Positions 21,823 to 36,000 of a DNA stretch of 64,000 nt are shown here, one piece after another (position 1 is the first letter of the stretch; each line of letters opens with the position of its first letter). The stretch is from Symsagittifera roscoffensis (Eukaryota; Xenacoelomorpha; Acoela; Convolutidae), in the NCBI RefSeq assembly GCF_963678635.1, contig NC_087066.1, positions 4,216,485 to 4,280,484 on the forward strand, given 5' to 3'. Below the pieces are notes generated by a model. It was not told the origin of the DNA. It did no database searches and was given only the letters and a program-made list of their open reading frames with translations. Position numbers and translations under genes: made by a program.

Positions 21823-24800
21823 TTAGTACCACTGCCACACGACTTGTTTGCGAACTCGTTTAAGTAGAACCAGTGCCGAAACTAAAGCCATTACTTGCAA
21901 AAGTATGACACATATCGCACACAAAGACAGCACTAAGAGATTTCTGGCGAAGAAATCGGCCACTTGTTTGAAACAGCCCTGATTGTGCAGGTTGTTAGGG
22001 TGACTCATAGTCCCGCAATTGTCCAACACTGTCTTGCAGCACGAGTCGGGCACGTGAACAAACATCTCATCCCGGTCGTCGGCTGATTTGCCTCTGTTCT
22101 GGTTCTGCACCCAGGAGGAATACTGCCAGTCCATGAATGAGTTCACGCCGCAGCACTGGTGGTCTTGGTGTCTAAAACAAAAAATAGCAGCCTAGTTATT
22201 GATTGTCTTTACCTTTGAGTATCTTGATGAATGATCCGCTTTGATCGCAGCAGAGATCACATCATAAAAGCTGCATATAGATGGATCAGACAAATACTTG
22301 GCATAAAATGACTGAATCTCATCCGAATCCGTTAATGCGAGTTGAGTTCGAGGAAATTAGATAAAATTATAAAGTGAGTAGATTGAAAATACTAATGAAA
22401 ATTGGGTGATATACCACAATAGGTGGTAGGGTCTATATAAATAGCTGGATCGCTTTTTGTTATACTTGGCACATTTTTATAATTTAATTCAAAAGCTAAA
22501 TTTTTCGCAAATGAAGTTTAGACTGAATTTTTGAATATTATTTCATCTGGCAGAGTAATGTAATTACAAAAAATATCTTAGTGGTGCTACAATTGATTGA
22601 AAATGAAAGGACTATATTATGCATCATAGTTCTCAAATTTAATAAATGCTCTATACTCAAAATAACCACCTATTGTAACATATCACCGAAAATTGACTTC
22701 TAGGCAATTGAAAAATTATAAGAGAGAAATTATTAAAATCACTCGTATTGAAAGTAACTGAAATCTTTAGCAGTTAAAATTCATACTGTCGGCTTTGTCA
22801 TATTTGTCCGTTGAAGATTGAAAAATTGCATCAAATTAGCTAACTTTTTAGAGCATCATTAATACAATTGACTTGTTTTGAACAACTACTCACAGCTGGT
22901 CCAGTGCTTTGGTGACGTCGCCATTTGACCCGTACTGGTTGACTATTGTGCTGTTGAAGTGGGACTCCAGTTTCCTGTAGGTCTTCCCCCTGTACACTAG
23001 TGCCACTATCACCACTGACAACTCAACTGCGATCACCACACCCACCAACACTGCGTATATCTAAACACATGTCAACAAATGAAACTAACCACTTCAATAG
23101 AAAAGCAAAAACTCAGATATACGTTTAAAAAAATTTCATGCAATCTTGTCGTTACCAATGACCTAGTAATATGCTGAGTTGTGCCCAAAAAGTTCCTTTT
23201 TAATCGCATAAAATATTAGATGTCACTTTGTGTAAGGGTCGAGATACAAATGCGGTAAAATCCTGTCGAGACAAAGCCGAGACATTAACTTACCGCATTT
23301 TTATAAAGACGTCCAAATTCTTTTGGAACTCGTGACAAAAACATACAGCAGCTTAGAGATTCATCACCCATCGGACGAAAAAAGGTGCATAACTGAAGTT
23401 CAAAACTGCCAGGATTTTTTGTTTGCTTCGAAGCATTGAAAAACTTTTCATATAAAATTTATTGAAGTTTTACTATCTCTACCAGTGGTTTACTGGTAAT
23501 ATATTTGCCTCTCTACACGAGAAATTTAGTTCGAATCTTGAGATGACCACAAAACCATAGTGACTTCGAAAATTTAGCGCATCTGAAATCTTTCGCTAAG
23601 TTTTCATCAAAGCACTGACCAAACTTAGAAGCATGCGCATATTTCTCAGGGGTATAATTGCCTTTGGACCCCTAAACAAGAAATGAATGCATATTTTTGA
23701 GCTAGGTGACTATTCAGAAAATTGCGAACAGCTGTGTACGTTATAATTTCAAATTTCGTAGTGTCAATGTTTTGATGAACAAATCAAATTATCGGGACAA
23801 TGGCAAATTTCAGTATTTTTTGATTTCTTGTCAGGTGGTAGACTGAGACTCTGTGCTATCTGGGCTGCCACTAATTTCGGTCACCGAGATTGGGCGAAAA
23901 TACAAATTAGCCATATTAATCTCGACTTCAAAAATGACAAATAAAGGATTTTTAAAGACCGCAAAATTTCTTGAGATCCTACCGAACACATTCAAAATGC
24001 AATAAACTAAATGTTTCAAAACAAAATGAACATACATGCATTAAAAAAGGATTCCATGATAACAAAAATAGGTACAAGCATGAATAACTGATGCAGTCAG
24101 TACGAGCACAAAAAACACGAGCTTCTAGATTTTCAACTGAGTTGAAGCTGCCCCTTCAAATCCATGCACTAAAAAATGATGCTCTCAAAATTCGACACAA
24201 AACGAGATTCAATCAAGGTACCTTTCGACACATAAAATCTAAAATATACGGGGACATTTTTCTGAAAAGCCAAACGATAATTATTAAACATTTAAGAGCT
24301 CTAGGTGTCTTTTTTTCAAGAGATCTGGTAATTTTCAAGGGACCAGTCTATCATAGTAGTGCTCGTTAGTCGAAAACCACGAGCGCCTTATATCACTCAA
24401 AGATTAGTTATGATAACTCCTCAACTTAGACAGCAATGGTTACGTTTTTCTTATTAGAAGGATGAAACCTATTGTTCCGACTTTCACATGTAATGATTTT
24501 TGGTAACGCTCTGGGGGTTAGAAAGTTGCCACTTGGGCAAAATTCTGGACTAAATTATGTGCGCTTTGAAAATTTTGCACAGAGGCGCAGCAGCGCTTCG
24601 CAAAGATTTGTGAGAACACGACAAAAAGCTGCTATCAAAGGAAATAAGAAAAAGTAGAAATAAACCAAAACTCGGCTACGTGTAGGATTTGAATCTGCTA
24701 CCTACTGCAATCAAGAGATTTTGAGTCTCACGCACTGTCTCTTTAGCCACGCAAGCTTAACAACCGACAAACACTAGTCATGAATAAAGCAGCTACATAC

Positions 24801-26228
24801 GCTAATAAATTGCAATTGCGCTCCAGCAAAAGTGGCACCAAGAACAAATAGACTCAATTTTGCAAGTAATAATTGGGAATATAACAAACTGAAGACGACC
24901 AAACTAACTTTGCACACCACTATATTGTCATGACACGATCCTCGCTGAACTGCTCGTTTTATACTTTGATGATGAAAATGTCACGCGCATTATTTACGCG
25001 TGGCGAATTATCCCGCACTGCAAAATTTTTTCCTAACTCAATTGAGGCAAGCTAATTGGTATTATTGTTCCGACTTTCGAAGAAAGTAACGGATTATTTG
25101 TGCTCGGGGTGGTTTTTTTCTCCAAACAAATTTCGTCTTTTCAACTAGAAAGTTATGACCGAATTTTTTACACATAGACGGAGCTTCGCATCCCTTGCAA
25201 TACAATAAAAGCATAGCATTGCAAGCCAGCGAACAGAGACAAACAACTAAGTCGAAAAACTGTCAAAAGCTGAAAAAGAAACACAAAAAGTTGTCTTTAA
25301 AGACTGAGTGATTAAGTTAAAAAACTTTAAAATTTTGCACCACAATCAACCTGAACTAATTTAAAAAACCAATTTTTGTCTTTCAAACAATACAAAATAG
25401 TTAGCCGATACAACAAGCCAAAACCATTATGACAGAAAAAAACTTTCAACTGAAAAAAGGAAAAGCGAGAATCCAGATTGAGTAAATTTTAAATTACAGG
25501 AGAAAATCAAAAGGCCGACAAAACATTTTTTCCCAGAAAAAACTCCAGATTCATTTATAGGCTGTTTGTCATAAGTGCAACATTACTAGGAGCAAAATCT
25601 AGCACATTTTATTTTATATGGCGTGTGGGAGGATCAGTCATCAGTTTTTAGCGAACACTGCTCCATAGACCTTAAAAGGCAATCGGAACATTCAGGACTT
25701 CGCCCTGATACGAACAGTCTTGTTAATTTCATACACCACTCAAATTCTAGCACTTAAAATTTGATACTATTAGCCTAAAATTCATCCATGATCAATATTT
25801 CATTAACCTAACACTAGTCGAGACCAGATGATAGGCAGTCAAGAACATTCGGGCTTCGCCCTTTTTCTATTTATTCTTACTTTAAGCAGAAGTTTCCCCT
25901 CTTTAAATGCAGCATACAGGCCAAACAAGGACACGATAACCACGAAAACGCCCACAAACACGAGAGTCCAAGTCACGAATCCATATGTAGCTCCCGATAG
26001 GAAGTTTCCATAGTAATCTCTATGCGCCAATGAGAGACATCCAACCACAATTAGAAGAATACCAGCCAATAGGAAGAAAGCATTGGCTATTATCATGATG
26101 TAAGTCTGGATACTGCGCGATTCGCAGTCGCAGCAGCACTTTTTCTTCTTTTTCTCCGATTTCCGAGGGGATGAGGATGAGTGCATTAATGAGACGCCCT
26201 GAGACCCGTCCGAATAAAAGGGATCCAT
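21823..26228 (-). CDS. Tetraspanin (three coding exons, 287 aa)
   Basis: A four-pass membrane scaffold protein of the tetraspanin family. Coding exons on the minus strand are 25881-26228, 22894-23060 and 21823-22171, with GT donors, AG acceptors and matching phases (348, 167 and 349 nt). The start is taken at 26226-26228 (MDPFYSDG), although an ATG lies eight codons upstream in frame. Exon 1 encodes a Lys-rich stretch, a CCCDC palmitoylation-type cluster, TM1, the short first loop and TM2. Exon 2 encodes TM3. Exon 3 encodes the large loop with the CCG motif, P-x-S-C-C and two further cysteines, then TM4. The hallmark CCG and PxSCC motifs make the family secure; the orthologue group is not resolved. 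Introns are 2820 and 722 bp; the shorter one carries a hAT-type MITE. Confidence 0.93.
22397..22695. mobile_element. hAT-type MITE with 8-bp target duplication
   Basis: Terminal inverted repeats of 23 bp lie at 22405-22427 and 22665-22687 (shared inner part ACAATAGGTGGT; outer end GGTGATAT). They are flanked by perfect 8-bp direct repeats GAAAATTG at 22397-22404 and 22688-22695. An 8-bp duplication is typical of hAT elements. The element is 283 bp, noncoding, and sits in the second intron of the tetraspanin gene. Confidence 0.85.
24471..25215. repeat. Two copies of a dispersed repeat (TTGTTCCGACTTTC...)
   Basis: Sequences from about 24471 and about 25068 both begin TTGTTCCGACTTTC. They share a CTNGGGG block some 30 bases on and reach a GGCG-AGC or GACGGAGC motif. 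Related short pieces occur at 21060, 28509, 34219 and 39818. Probably a degenerate transposon family in the tetraspanin intron. Confidence 0.35.
24676..24768 (-). repeat. tRNA-like sequence (Leu-type; SINE or pseudogene)
   Basis: On the minus strand there is an A-box-like GTGGCTAAAGAGAC, a GAGA-CTCAAAA-TCTC stem-loop that would carry anticodon CAA, a long variable region and a B-box-like AGATTCAAATCC. Stem pairing in the T arm and acceptor is poor, so a functional tRNA is unlikely. Confidence 0.4.
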
Positions 26229-27096
26229 GATGCCAGTCAGATGAATAAACAATTACTGTACAGATTTCAAGTAAAATAAATCGATTTTTATCTGAAACAA
26301 TTTGTCAGATAAGTTCAATCGGTTTTCAATATATTGTCCTTTTGCTCAAATATGAAAAACTTCTTGATTTTATTTTTCTTATTTTGAGAGGCTATTTTGA
26401 ATGCAGCAAACTCGTGTCCTATTTTACACAAACAAAAGTTCTAGAGCTGTTCTATAAATTATTTAAAATTTGGTAGCTTTCGCCTTAATAAAAAAATGAA
26501 AGGAATCAAAATTTGGGTGTTTTCAAATGACAGCAACTGTTGCAAGTGTAAAAATTAGTGAACTTGAGCATATTTATTTTTCAATCAGTTGATTGAATTA
26601 TATCAATTTGCTTTCGCAGCCAATCTAACAAATCAGGGTGAATTTTCTCCTCAGATAGTGGTTGGTAAAAAGCGATCCAGAGAAGTAGTTCAATTAAGTC
26701 AAGAAAGAAAACTAACAGCAGGTAGAAATACAAAATCCAAACTAAATCTGTACAAAATTTACACTAGAGAGAGACCGGAGCAAAACATTGGAGCAAAACT
26801 AGTAAAATAAGAGTCTACCTTTGGTAAACTTCACTCAATTAGGTTCTGTGAGGCACTAGAGGTGTTAACTTTCAAGAAAGCTAAGAGTTGTTAGTTTAGG
26901 GAAAGCTTCGAAAGGCAAGAACAAGGAGTTAGTTTGCAAGACTGTACATATAATACACAACTAGAAGACTCCAAACTTCAAAGCCAATCCTCTCAAATAT
27001 TCCCAGAAGAATTCAATTCTTGGTTTTGGATTCCTTTATAAGGCATTGTTTCCAGAAACTGTTTCGACCAGAGTTTTGGAGTTGAGGTTGTTCTGA

Positions 27097-30000
27097 TCAT
27101 GACACTTTAGCAGCAATGGCATCACGAATCTGTTTGTCTAAGTCGGCTATGATTTTGTCGGATGAGTTGTACACTCCTGTTCGCAACAGAGTGTCTCGCT
27201 CCTCTATCAGTCTGGTCACGTGGCTCTCCAACTCGTCATTTGATTGGTTGAAAAAGTCAGGTGCACCGTCGCCTGCTGAGTTCATTTGACCTCCTTTGCC
27301 TGACTTGCCACTAGATTGCATGTCTTTCAATCTAAACAGTTGAAATGCATGTAAGAACACCTACATTTTGTATGAGCTATTTCTAGTAAACTGCAAAACA
27401 CTTAAAAGCATGTCAAACGTAACCACCAAGAAATGAAGACGTTTACATTGGTACTATTAGTTGCATTCGGTATTAAGTCAGGAAAACGGAGCCAATTTCC
27501 TGGGCAATAACAACAACGGATCCCTGGGAGATTTGAGGTTTAACGTAAACAACAGTTGAAATGTTTGGAAGATCAATAAGCATCTAATCCCAGATAACCT
27601 TGCATTAAGAACAAATGCAGTTAGCACATAGTTTAGCATAAAACGCTAAGATCAAACATGAAACCTTTATACACCAACATAGAAAAAAAAACGGACAATT
27701 GTGCCAAAAAGTATTCCGAGGCACAATCGATTCTAAAAACACATTCTTCAATAAACAATAACTCTCATTTAATTTGAAAAGAGTTTGTTGTTTAACTTGT
27801 AAATTTCCGCCGTATAAATGAGGTTTGATGTTTTTCCTGCTTGGAAAACTTAGCTTCTTGTCGCTTCCTAGCTATAAGCATCGACAATGCGAAACTTGAG
27901 AAAAATCGCCAAGGATCCTAGATTAATTCTCTAGTCAGAAACATCGCGTCAACGCACTGAAAAATGCAGTGTACTCTGAAGATGTTATGTGGATGTAATC
28001 TTTTGTTTCAGCTTTTTAAAGCCGATTATTGAAACGAAAGTCTTTTAATTAGCTTGATATAATAATTACCATAATTTATTCGTTTTCGAGAAGGGAACAG
28101 ACTCGATTACTATTTTCACAACTCATTACAAAAAAAAATCATTTAGGAAAAACACTATTGACTGCTTCAGTTCAGAACCTACTTTGTGATTTCCAGCTTG
28201 AGCTCCTCAATCTCGTCCTTCTCCTTGCTGGCCAACTTCCTCTCCTCGGCCGCCATGTGGACCAGTCGCATGTGTTCCAGCTGCTGCTTCTCCTTCCGCA
28301 ACTCCGCCTCCTGTTGGGTCTGGATAGTCTGCTTCAACTTGAACAACTCCTTCAGTGCTCTGCCCCACTCTTGCTTGTAATGGGTCTTGCTAGAGGACAG
28401 CGCTTCCACTTTCCGCTCCAGTTCCACCTGCAAAGAGAAAGAGGTGATCAAGCACACTAAGCGATTTAAGTGAAAACCGAATACACGAAAACTGCTGATT
28501 AGAAAGTCAACACAGAGGCGAAGTTGCACTTGCATACGCAAGAAAAAATATGACCGAAAACGCTACTGGGAAAAACTAAATGAGTAAAACTTTGAGTCTA
28601 CAAATTTCTCAAGTGACACACGCCAATTGAGTCTACATAATTGCCAGGTGACGCGAGCAAATTATGGCGCGTTAACATTACCAGTCAATTTGAAAAAAAA
28701 AAGAAATTTACCAACTAATATGCCTCAATTTATAGAGCGGACGCATTTTAACTAGTATACGAAAAAGTTCATTTAAAACATCCGACCCTGCCCAGGTTCG
28801 AACCCTCTTATCATGCTGCGGGTCTCTTTCCCTACCTCTACGCTACAGATCCATGCTACCTTGAAGCTAAAAGGCTAATTGAATTTTAACATTCTTAGCA
28901 TTGACTGTACTTAATAGCTGGTTATTGATCAAAAAGACAACTTTCAAAATGAACACCAATATTCTACAAGCTTTGCTTGTGTAATAACAATTACGTACTT
29001 TCGGCTGGATTATACTTGGGCTGGTTTATAAACCACCATGTTTGACTGCTATTTAAACAACTCTAAACAGACAAGCAAATTAATTATCTAAGAAAAAGTT
29101 CGAAATCTCGAAAAATATCTGCTATCATGAAAAAAATAGATGGCCTTAAAGCTCTTTTGTAGAACAATTTATGATGGACACTTTTTTGTTAAAATCAACC
29201 CAATTTGAGAAAACTCGATCAATAGGTAAAACTTCTATTTCGCTGGGAAATCTGATAATTAATTTCCATTTTCGAAATTAGAAGTCGATCACGTTTTTCG
29301 TGACCTTTACAAATTTGCTGTTCGATAGTGGAGTTTGCCTTCCTTTTAACAATAGAAATGCACTGAACTTGAAAAAATAAAAAGTCAAACCGCGGAAAAT
29401 CAAAATTGAGCAAGAGCAAATTTAAAAGACTTTTTCCTGAAAAAATAAAATAAAACAAAAAAAGCAGCAAGACCTTTATGAGTACTCACTACGTTCATTA
29501 CTCTTAACTAGAATTGAGGATTAACAAAAACGGCCAGAAAACATGCTACAAATTGTAATGGGGATAGGCTTTGAAAAATTGTGAAACGGATATAATTACA
29601 AGCACTTAGCCAGTGCACTGTTGGAAAACTGGTAATGAACTGAAAGAAATCAAATAAACAAAATGTTTTTCAAACTAAGTTCAATTTTTTCAATAAGAAA
29701 ATACGAAAGTCTGTTACACTGACTTTTCCGCAAAAACTAACCAAAAGTAAGGCCTGCTGCGAACTGTCGCTTTCGACGAGTTGCTGCCTCACGGTTATTT
29801 TTAACTCTGTTCGGAAATCTAAAAAATAAAATCTAATTAGAAAAAAGGAAGTTCTTAATAACACACTATGCTGATCACAAGTGTAATCAACCGATTTGCT
29901 TTTTGAGGCTCTTCTCAAAACATTCGAGATTGTCACAGCAACTCTTTCTTCTGTTTTATATTTCAAAATGTATTGCTCAAAATCAAAAAAACATCTTTGA

Positions 30001-33000
30001 ATTAAGTTGATTGATTTCAAATGCAGTAAGATTTTCATAGACTGAAAAGGCGCTTTTGTTAAAGAAGTGTTTATCCACCCCACCCACTCACCTTCTCTAA
30101 GGTGAGGACGTTGATCTGTGCTTGAAGCCTGACTTCTGGCTTGAGATCCAGCTGCTGTCTGAAGTGTTCGAACTCACTCTCCTTCTCCCGCACTCTCCTC
30201 TCCGCCCCTAACAACTCACTCTTCACTTTGGCCAACTCCTCCTCCACAAACTTACGCTTCTCCCTAATAGAAACAGAAGGAAGAAGAACATCTGACGGAG
30301 GGAATTTATTTGGCCACGTGTTACACTGATGCCGCTTCTGTAAATTGGGCTCGGCTACATTCCAGGAAACAGTTGGTATACTTTTAAGCTTTGCCTCAAG
30401 AGATCATTTTTATATTTCTCTCACAGTCCAAATTCAAGGTTACTCTTGGAACCAGATAACTTTTCAGGCCGAAAATACTTCCCGTTTGGCCAGTGTACGA
30501 AGAAGCTCATATAAAATTTGAGTCGATTGTACTTAAATATAGTTTGAATGAGAGATGAAATGAGGCTACAAGTAAGATAATACTGACGACCACTGCCACT
30601 TACTTCTCCAGTTCTATCTTGTGGAGACAGTCCTTCTCCATCCTGGCACATGCGTCACTCATCTCAGAGTTCTTCTTCTCACACTCCCGTGTCAACTCCA
30701 CCTTCTGCTGTTCCAACTAAACACACCGCCGTAACAATACTTCCATTCGCTTACCCAACACTCTCCCCTCATATGTTACATAAGGTGCTAATTTAGAGTA
30801 TACAGCATGTATTCAATTTCACAACTATTATGCATGAAACAGTCAAAATTTACACTTCTTTTGCCAAAAAATTTGGCTTTCGAAACAAATTATAAATAAT
30901 GTGCGAATTATAACAAAAAGCGATCTGGCTATTAAAATTGAACGAACCACCTATTGTAATATATCACCCATTTTTCGAGGGCCGTTTTAGAATGGTTTGA
31001 AAAAACATATCTCCCCAAATTTCGAGAAAATCGCCTAAGAAAAACGTAATTACAAAGCAAATTAAATTTACCAATCATCGTGCATTAAAGACGAGATTTG
31101 AGCTAAGCGCTTAAAATACAGACAAGCGAGCATACTCAATTGAACCTTTTGCTATATAAAATTGGTATAAAACATTGCAAGAGCATACGCTCATTTACTG
31201 CAAACCCCTGGCCGACAAGTCTTTATTCCGAATTGGTTATAATGGGAACTAGCTGGTAACTCGGTATCCCGCCAGCGCCTCATCAACTTCACTCACCTGT
31301 GCCTCATTTTTAGTGAGTAGTTTCTCCCTCTTCTCAATGTGAGCTATGGCTGTGTGCAGTTTGTGCTCCATCTCTGCTGTGTCTGCCATCTTCTGCTTCA
31401 ACACCAACTCCCTCTCCATGTCTCTCCGCTTCCACTCCTCACACAACGCCTTCATCCTCTCACTCTCCTTCACCTTCATCTAAAATAACACAAACTGACA
31501 GGCGATTTATGACTGGCGCTTTTTTATAACATGAACCCAACTTGAGAAAACTGGATCAATAGGTAAAGTTTTTATTCCGCTCGGAAATCTAAAACTTTAA
31601 TTCCAATTACGAAACTAGAAATCGTTCGTTCGTTCAAGGCAATGCAGACATGCTCGAAATATATCTGCTGTTGACGAAATCAAAAAGTAATTTAAAATGA
31701 TTCAAATGATTTTTTTAAACAAGTTGTTAAACACCTGAAAAAATGCATGTTCCGATTTAATAATGATGATTTTGGCAAGATTATGGTGTACTGAGATTAT
31801 GGTGTGCTATTTTCAATTGAGTAATCTATTGGATACTTTATATTACCTGATTTAGAAACAGCTGCTGTTGCTGCTCTTTCCACAGCTGCAACTCCAGTGC
31901 CACTTGGTACTCGCTAGTGGCCCTCAAGTCATCAGTGTCTTCTATCTGCACATGTCTACCAACACAGTCGCCTTCTATCTCTGTTTGCTGCTGCTGTTCA
32001 TTGTTCAAACCCTGCTCTCCTCGTCCACCCATCGGCTTAGTTTCCCCTCTATTATTGTGAGAAGATGACCCCACTAATGTGTGTATCATCTGACACAGTT
32101 CGGGATTTAGCTATAAAAAATATCAGTTTAAAAAAGGAATATTTTTGACACCATAAATCGAAAAGACTTTTCAATAATTAACAGCTCTCTTTAATAGCAG
32201 CAATAGCTCAAAAACGCCATCTAAATAAACCAATATTTTGACAACTATTCGATTTGTTCTTTGTGCGCGGTCGCAGTTGTCAAAATGATATGCAACTTAC
32301 CAGGTTAGGATGATTATTCGTTTGTGATCCTGGCATAACAAATGGTGGAGCTTGCGGCAGACGATCACTCTAGAAAAATTGACCCATGTTACTTTTGAGC
32401 AAAGCAGTGAATCATTATCTGTTGAGGGTATACTAGACACCTGTTGCTCGTGTTGTAGCGTATGTTTTGATGAGAAATCTCTGTCGGTTGAAATTGTAGG
32501 ACTATCGCCGACTAGTTTCCGAGCAGCATTTGCATCTTGCTCTAAAATACATTCATCATCATCAAAAAATGTCAACAAAACTTTGACCACTGCATCAGTG
32601 CAGAGGCAATTAAGGGAATACCACAAAAAACTCTCAAAATACGAATGGCCAAGCGAGCGTTTTTTAAGCATTGAAAACTGTACTTATGAGCTGCATCTAA
32701 ATACAGTTCATGCGGTTGGTGTTAGGGCCCTTCTTGACGCCCCTTGTTTTTACATCCGGATAAATAATCGTTATCTTTTTCAGCTCATTCCACCTAGTGC
32801 TACAGCACTTCGTCGACGTACGTTGAGACGGTCTCACTTGATCAAATCAGTTATTATTGTTCTAGGTAGTAGGCCGCCGTCTAGTATGCTGATGTTGGCT
32901 GACCCCACGATAAGCTTAAAAAGCCCCTGACGGCGATATGGGTGTCTAGGAAAGGTCATTTTAGAGCAAAGTAACATGAGGGCATTTCAAAAAGTAGGCA

Positions 33001-36000
33001 TGAAGGATCAACCATTGGGGAGGGGCATGTCAGATCCATTTCGCCATAACCGAAGAAGCCACCTTGAGGAGCCGGATGACACTCGGAACCATCCAACCGT
33101 TACCAGGATTTGAACACGCGAGCCTCATAATGAGAGAAACGTGCCTTACCCACTCGGCCATCGCTTCTCGGCACAAAGCAACACTTGAGCAAACTAACCT
33201 GTCGGTGATCGCAGCTGCACTGCAGGCTTCTCTGGTTTCGTGTTCGCCTGTGTTACTTTCTCATTCTCTAGCATGATGCCCACTTTTATTTCAGGCCTCG
33301 AATTAGAGTATGAGCAGTTGAGAAGAGGGTACCATTGCGATTGCTACAAACAAAACTCAACTTCGAAAAAACCAAAGAAAAAACATTCTAATGAGGTTCT
33401 CATATTAGTTTTGTACCATAGGTTTCTGGTCAGCCTTCTTCAGATCAATCATGACCAAGCCAATGAATTCCTTTTGCTGTGAGCTTACATCTACTGCAAA
33501 AACTTGCAACTTTATTGGAGTCCGGTTTAGTCTGAAAAACAAAGATTAGTCGGTTAAACCTATTAGCTTACATTTTGATTCAATATCATCAACCAGAACT
33601 CAAAAACAGTGCTTTCAGATATATATACAGACAGGAGCGGATTTAGGATTTTCTCGAGGGGGCAGATTTTCAAAAAATTTTAAAAAACTTTTTTTGGCCG
33701 ACCAAATTGACATTGTGAGCGTTCCCAGAACACTAGAGACCCTATTTCGAGAAAAGTTTCTGCGTCGCAGGCAAGTTTTTGGGAAAAAAAGGTCAAAAAT
33801 GCCATTTTTAGACACTTTTCGGAAGCTCGCTGGCTTTTTTTGGCGCGCGCTCCCCTCAAAATTAGTATATATTGGCGTCGAACGCACATAAGAAAAATTT
33901 TAGAATTGGTCGGCCGACAACGGATGGTGAGAGAGTCGACCGCTTGGTTGGTGAAGGGGTGGTATCCCCCTTTATTCAATAATCATTAGTAACTACGAAA
34001 AGAAGGAAACTAACGGAGAAGCAGAGCTTCACGCCACTTGCGATAAAAAAATGTGCCAGAACTACAGCGTAAAATATTGTAAAAACAGCGACATATTTCA
34101 TATTTTTTGAAGAATTCAAAATGTTACAAAAGAAGGTACGATCTAGCCATTCTCTATCTAACTGGAACATTTGTGAAGGAGGAATATTGGTACACTTTTA
34201 CGCCATATTACAGAAATATTCACACAGAGGCAAAGCGGAGCGATCAAGAAAAGAGGCGAAGCGGAGCAATACAACGCAATCAAGAAAAAATATTAAAAAA
34301 TGAAAAATATTAGGTGAACCAAAATTTTTTTATGTCTCGATGAAGAACAGTGAGTACGTGTTTGATACTTTTTGAAAGTGCTATACTCATGCGGGACGAA
34401 AATCGTTTTTCTCAAAAATTGAACTTTGCCTTAAAACCTTAATTGTTAAAAGAGTGAAATTTTTTGAGATTTGGAATTCTTTCATAGGCATAATCTTTTT
34501 CTTAAAAAAAATCTCAGGAACAATTCTCTGCAGGAAAAATTCGCGCGACCGCTTCTTTCTATTGAAAATTTCAACTCAGATTTGATAGGGTTATTTTTGA
34601 GAAAAAATTTTAAAAATTCTAGAAAACGAGTCAAAGTTCAAAAACTTGATTTTAAGGCTGGTAAAGAACAAGATTCCTAAAATCGGGTTTCTCGATTGAA
34701 CACTTACCCTGAGAATTGGTACGGTATTTCTCAAGTGAAGTCATAACTTCCAAAACACTGTCAGAGTTTCCAAACCTTCACTTGTTTGAATGCCATATTT
34801 TTTTCTTAAAAAACTGGGCGTAGCAAATTATCAACAAAACCTGTTTTGTCCTACAACTACCCATGATATCAGATTTGGCGGGATAGTTATCGAGAAAAGC
34901 CCAAGAAACTGTCAACAAATCAGAGTTAACATTTCCGAGAATCATAGATTTTTGTTCAAATCATATCCGTAGCCACTTGATCAGAAGAGATTCATCCAAC
35001 CTGTTATTTCGATTGAACCGAAAAACTCAGGTTTGACCTCGAGAAAAAATCAAAATGTTTCAGGAAACGGTAAAAAAATTGAGTTTTTGACTTTTCCGAG
35101 GGCCAAAAATTATTCCAAAAAGTTGATCCTAGTCGCGCATGCATAGGAGCTTCTTACAACCCTTTCCTTGGATGGAACCCAGCATCTCAGATATGGGACG
35201 GTATTTCTCCGTAATATTGATAAAATTTAGAAAAAAACGCTCAAAACAAAAAAAAACTTACTTTTCAGTGGACGATAACTTTTTGTGTATATTTTTGGAT
35301 GATCTTTTATGCAGAAGAATTTCGATTAAACCCAAATCCTGCCAAAACCAAAAATCTCAGATATGGGACGCATTTTTCAGTAAAACTCGAAAAAAGTTTA
35401 CAAAAAACCGCTCAAAAAATCAAAAAACTGATTTTTCCGATGACGCTATTTTTTTTGAGTTGAAAAGTTGTGTGACTGCTTATACCGAAAAAGTTCGCCG
35501 AATCTCTTATTCCGATTGAATCCAAAACTGAGGTTTGACAAGGTAATTCTCGAGAAAATCAAAAAAGTCCAAAAAAAGTCAAAAAACCAAAATTTGGACT
35601 TCTCCGAGGGCCTTAACTTTTTTGTCAAAAACTTGGGCACTCGCGTATAAAAGGAGCTTTCTACTATCATTTTTTTGTATTAAACCCAACATCATAGATA
35701 CGGGAGGGTATTTTTTGGTAGAAATCGGTTTTAAAACGCTCAAAAAATCAGAAAATTGACTTCTCAGAGGACGATGACTTTTTGAGTGAAAAAAAATGTG
35801 AAAAGCCGTTAGTGCAGAGGAGCGTATTACTACCCATATTCTCGATTTCCATTGGAAACTAGATTACAAAAGAGGCCTTCCGTTTAGTTACGGTAAGTGC
35901 ACAAGCTGGATAGGGTCATACCAGCGTTAAAAAATGCATATATATCAGCAAACTATATCATTTTATCAATGAAGTCATAAGTCAGCGTTAAATGCATCGT

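Noticed and set aside
32370-32392. A 23-bp intron in CEP120 (GTAACA...TCTAG)
   Set aside because: Far below usual animal intron size; a donor 48 bp upstream (CAG|GTGTCT) gives a 71-bp intron with the same phase.
33096-33170. Functional tRNA gene
   Set aside because: A and B boxes are present, but the anticodon and acceptor stems do not pair; better explained as a SINE head.
33615-35670. Short frames of 60-126 codons in the intron-2 repeats
   Set aside because: They follow the A/T-rich satellite blocks, change frame between blocks and show no conserved protein features.
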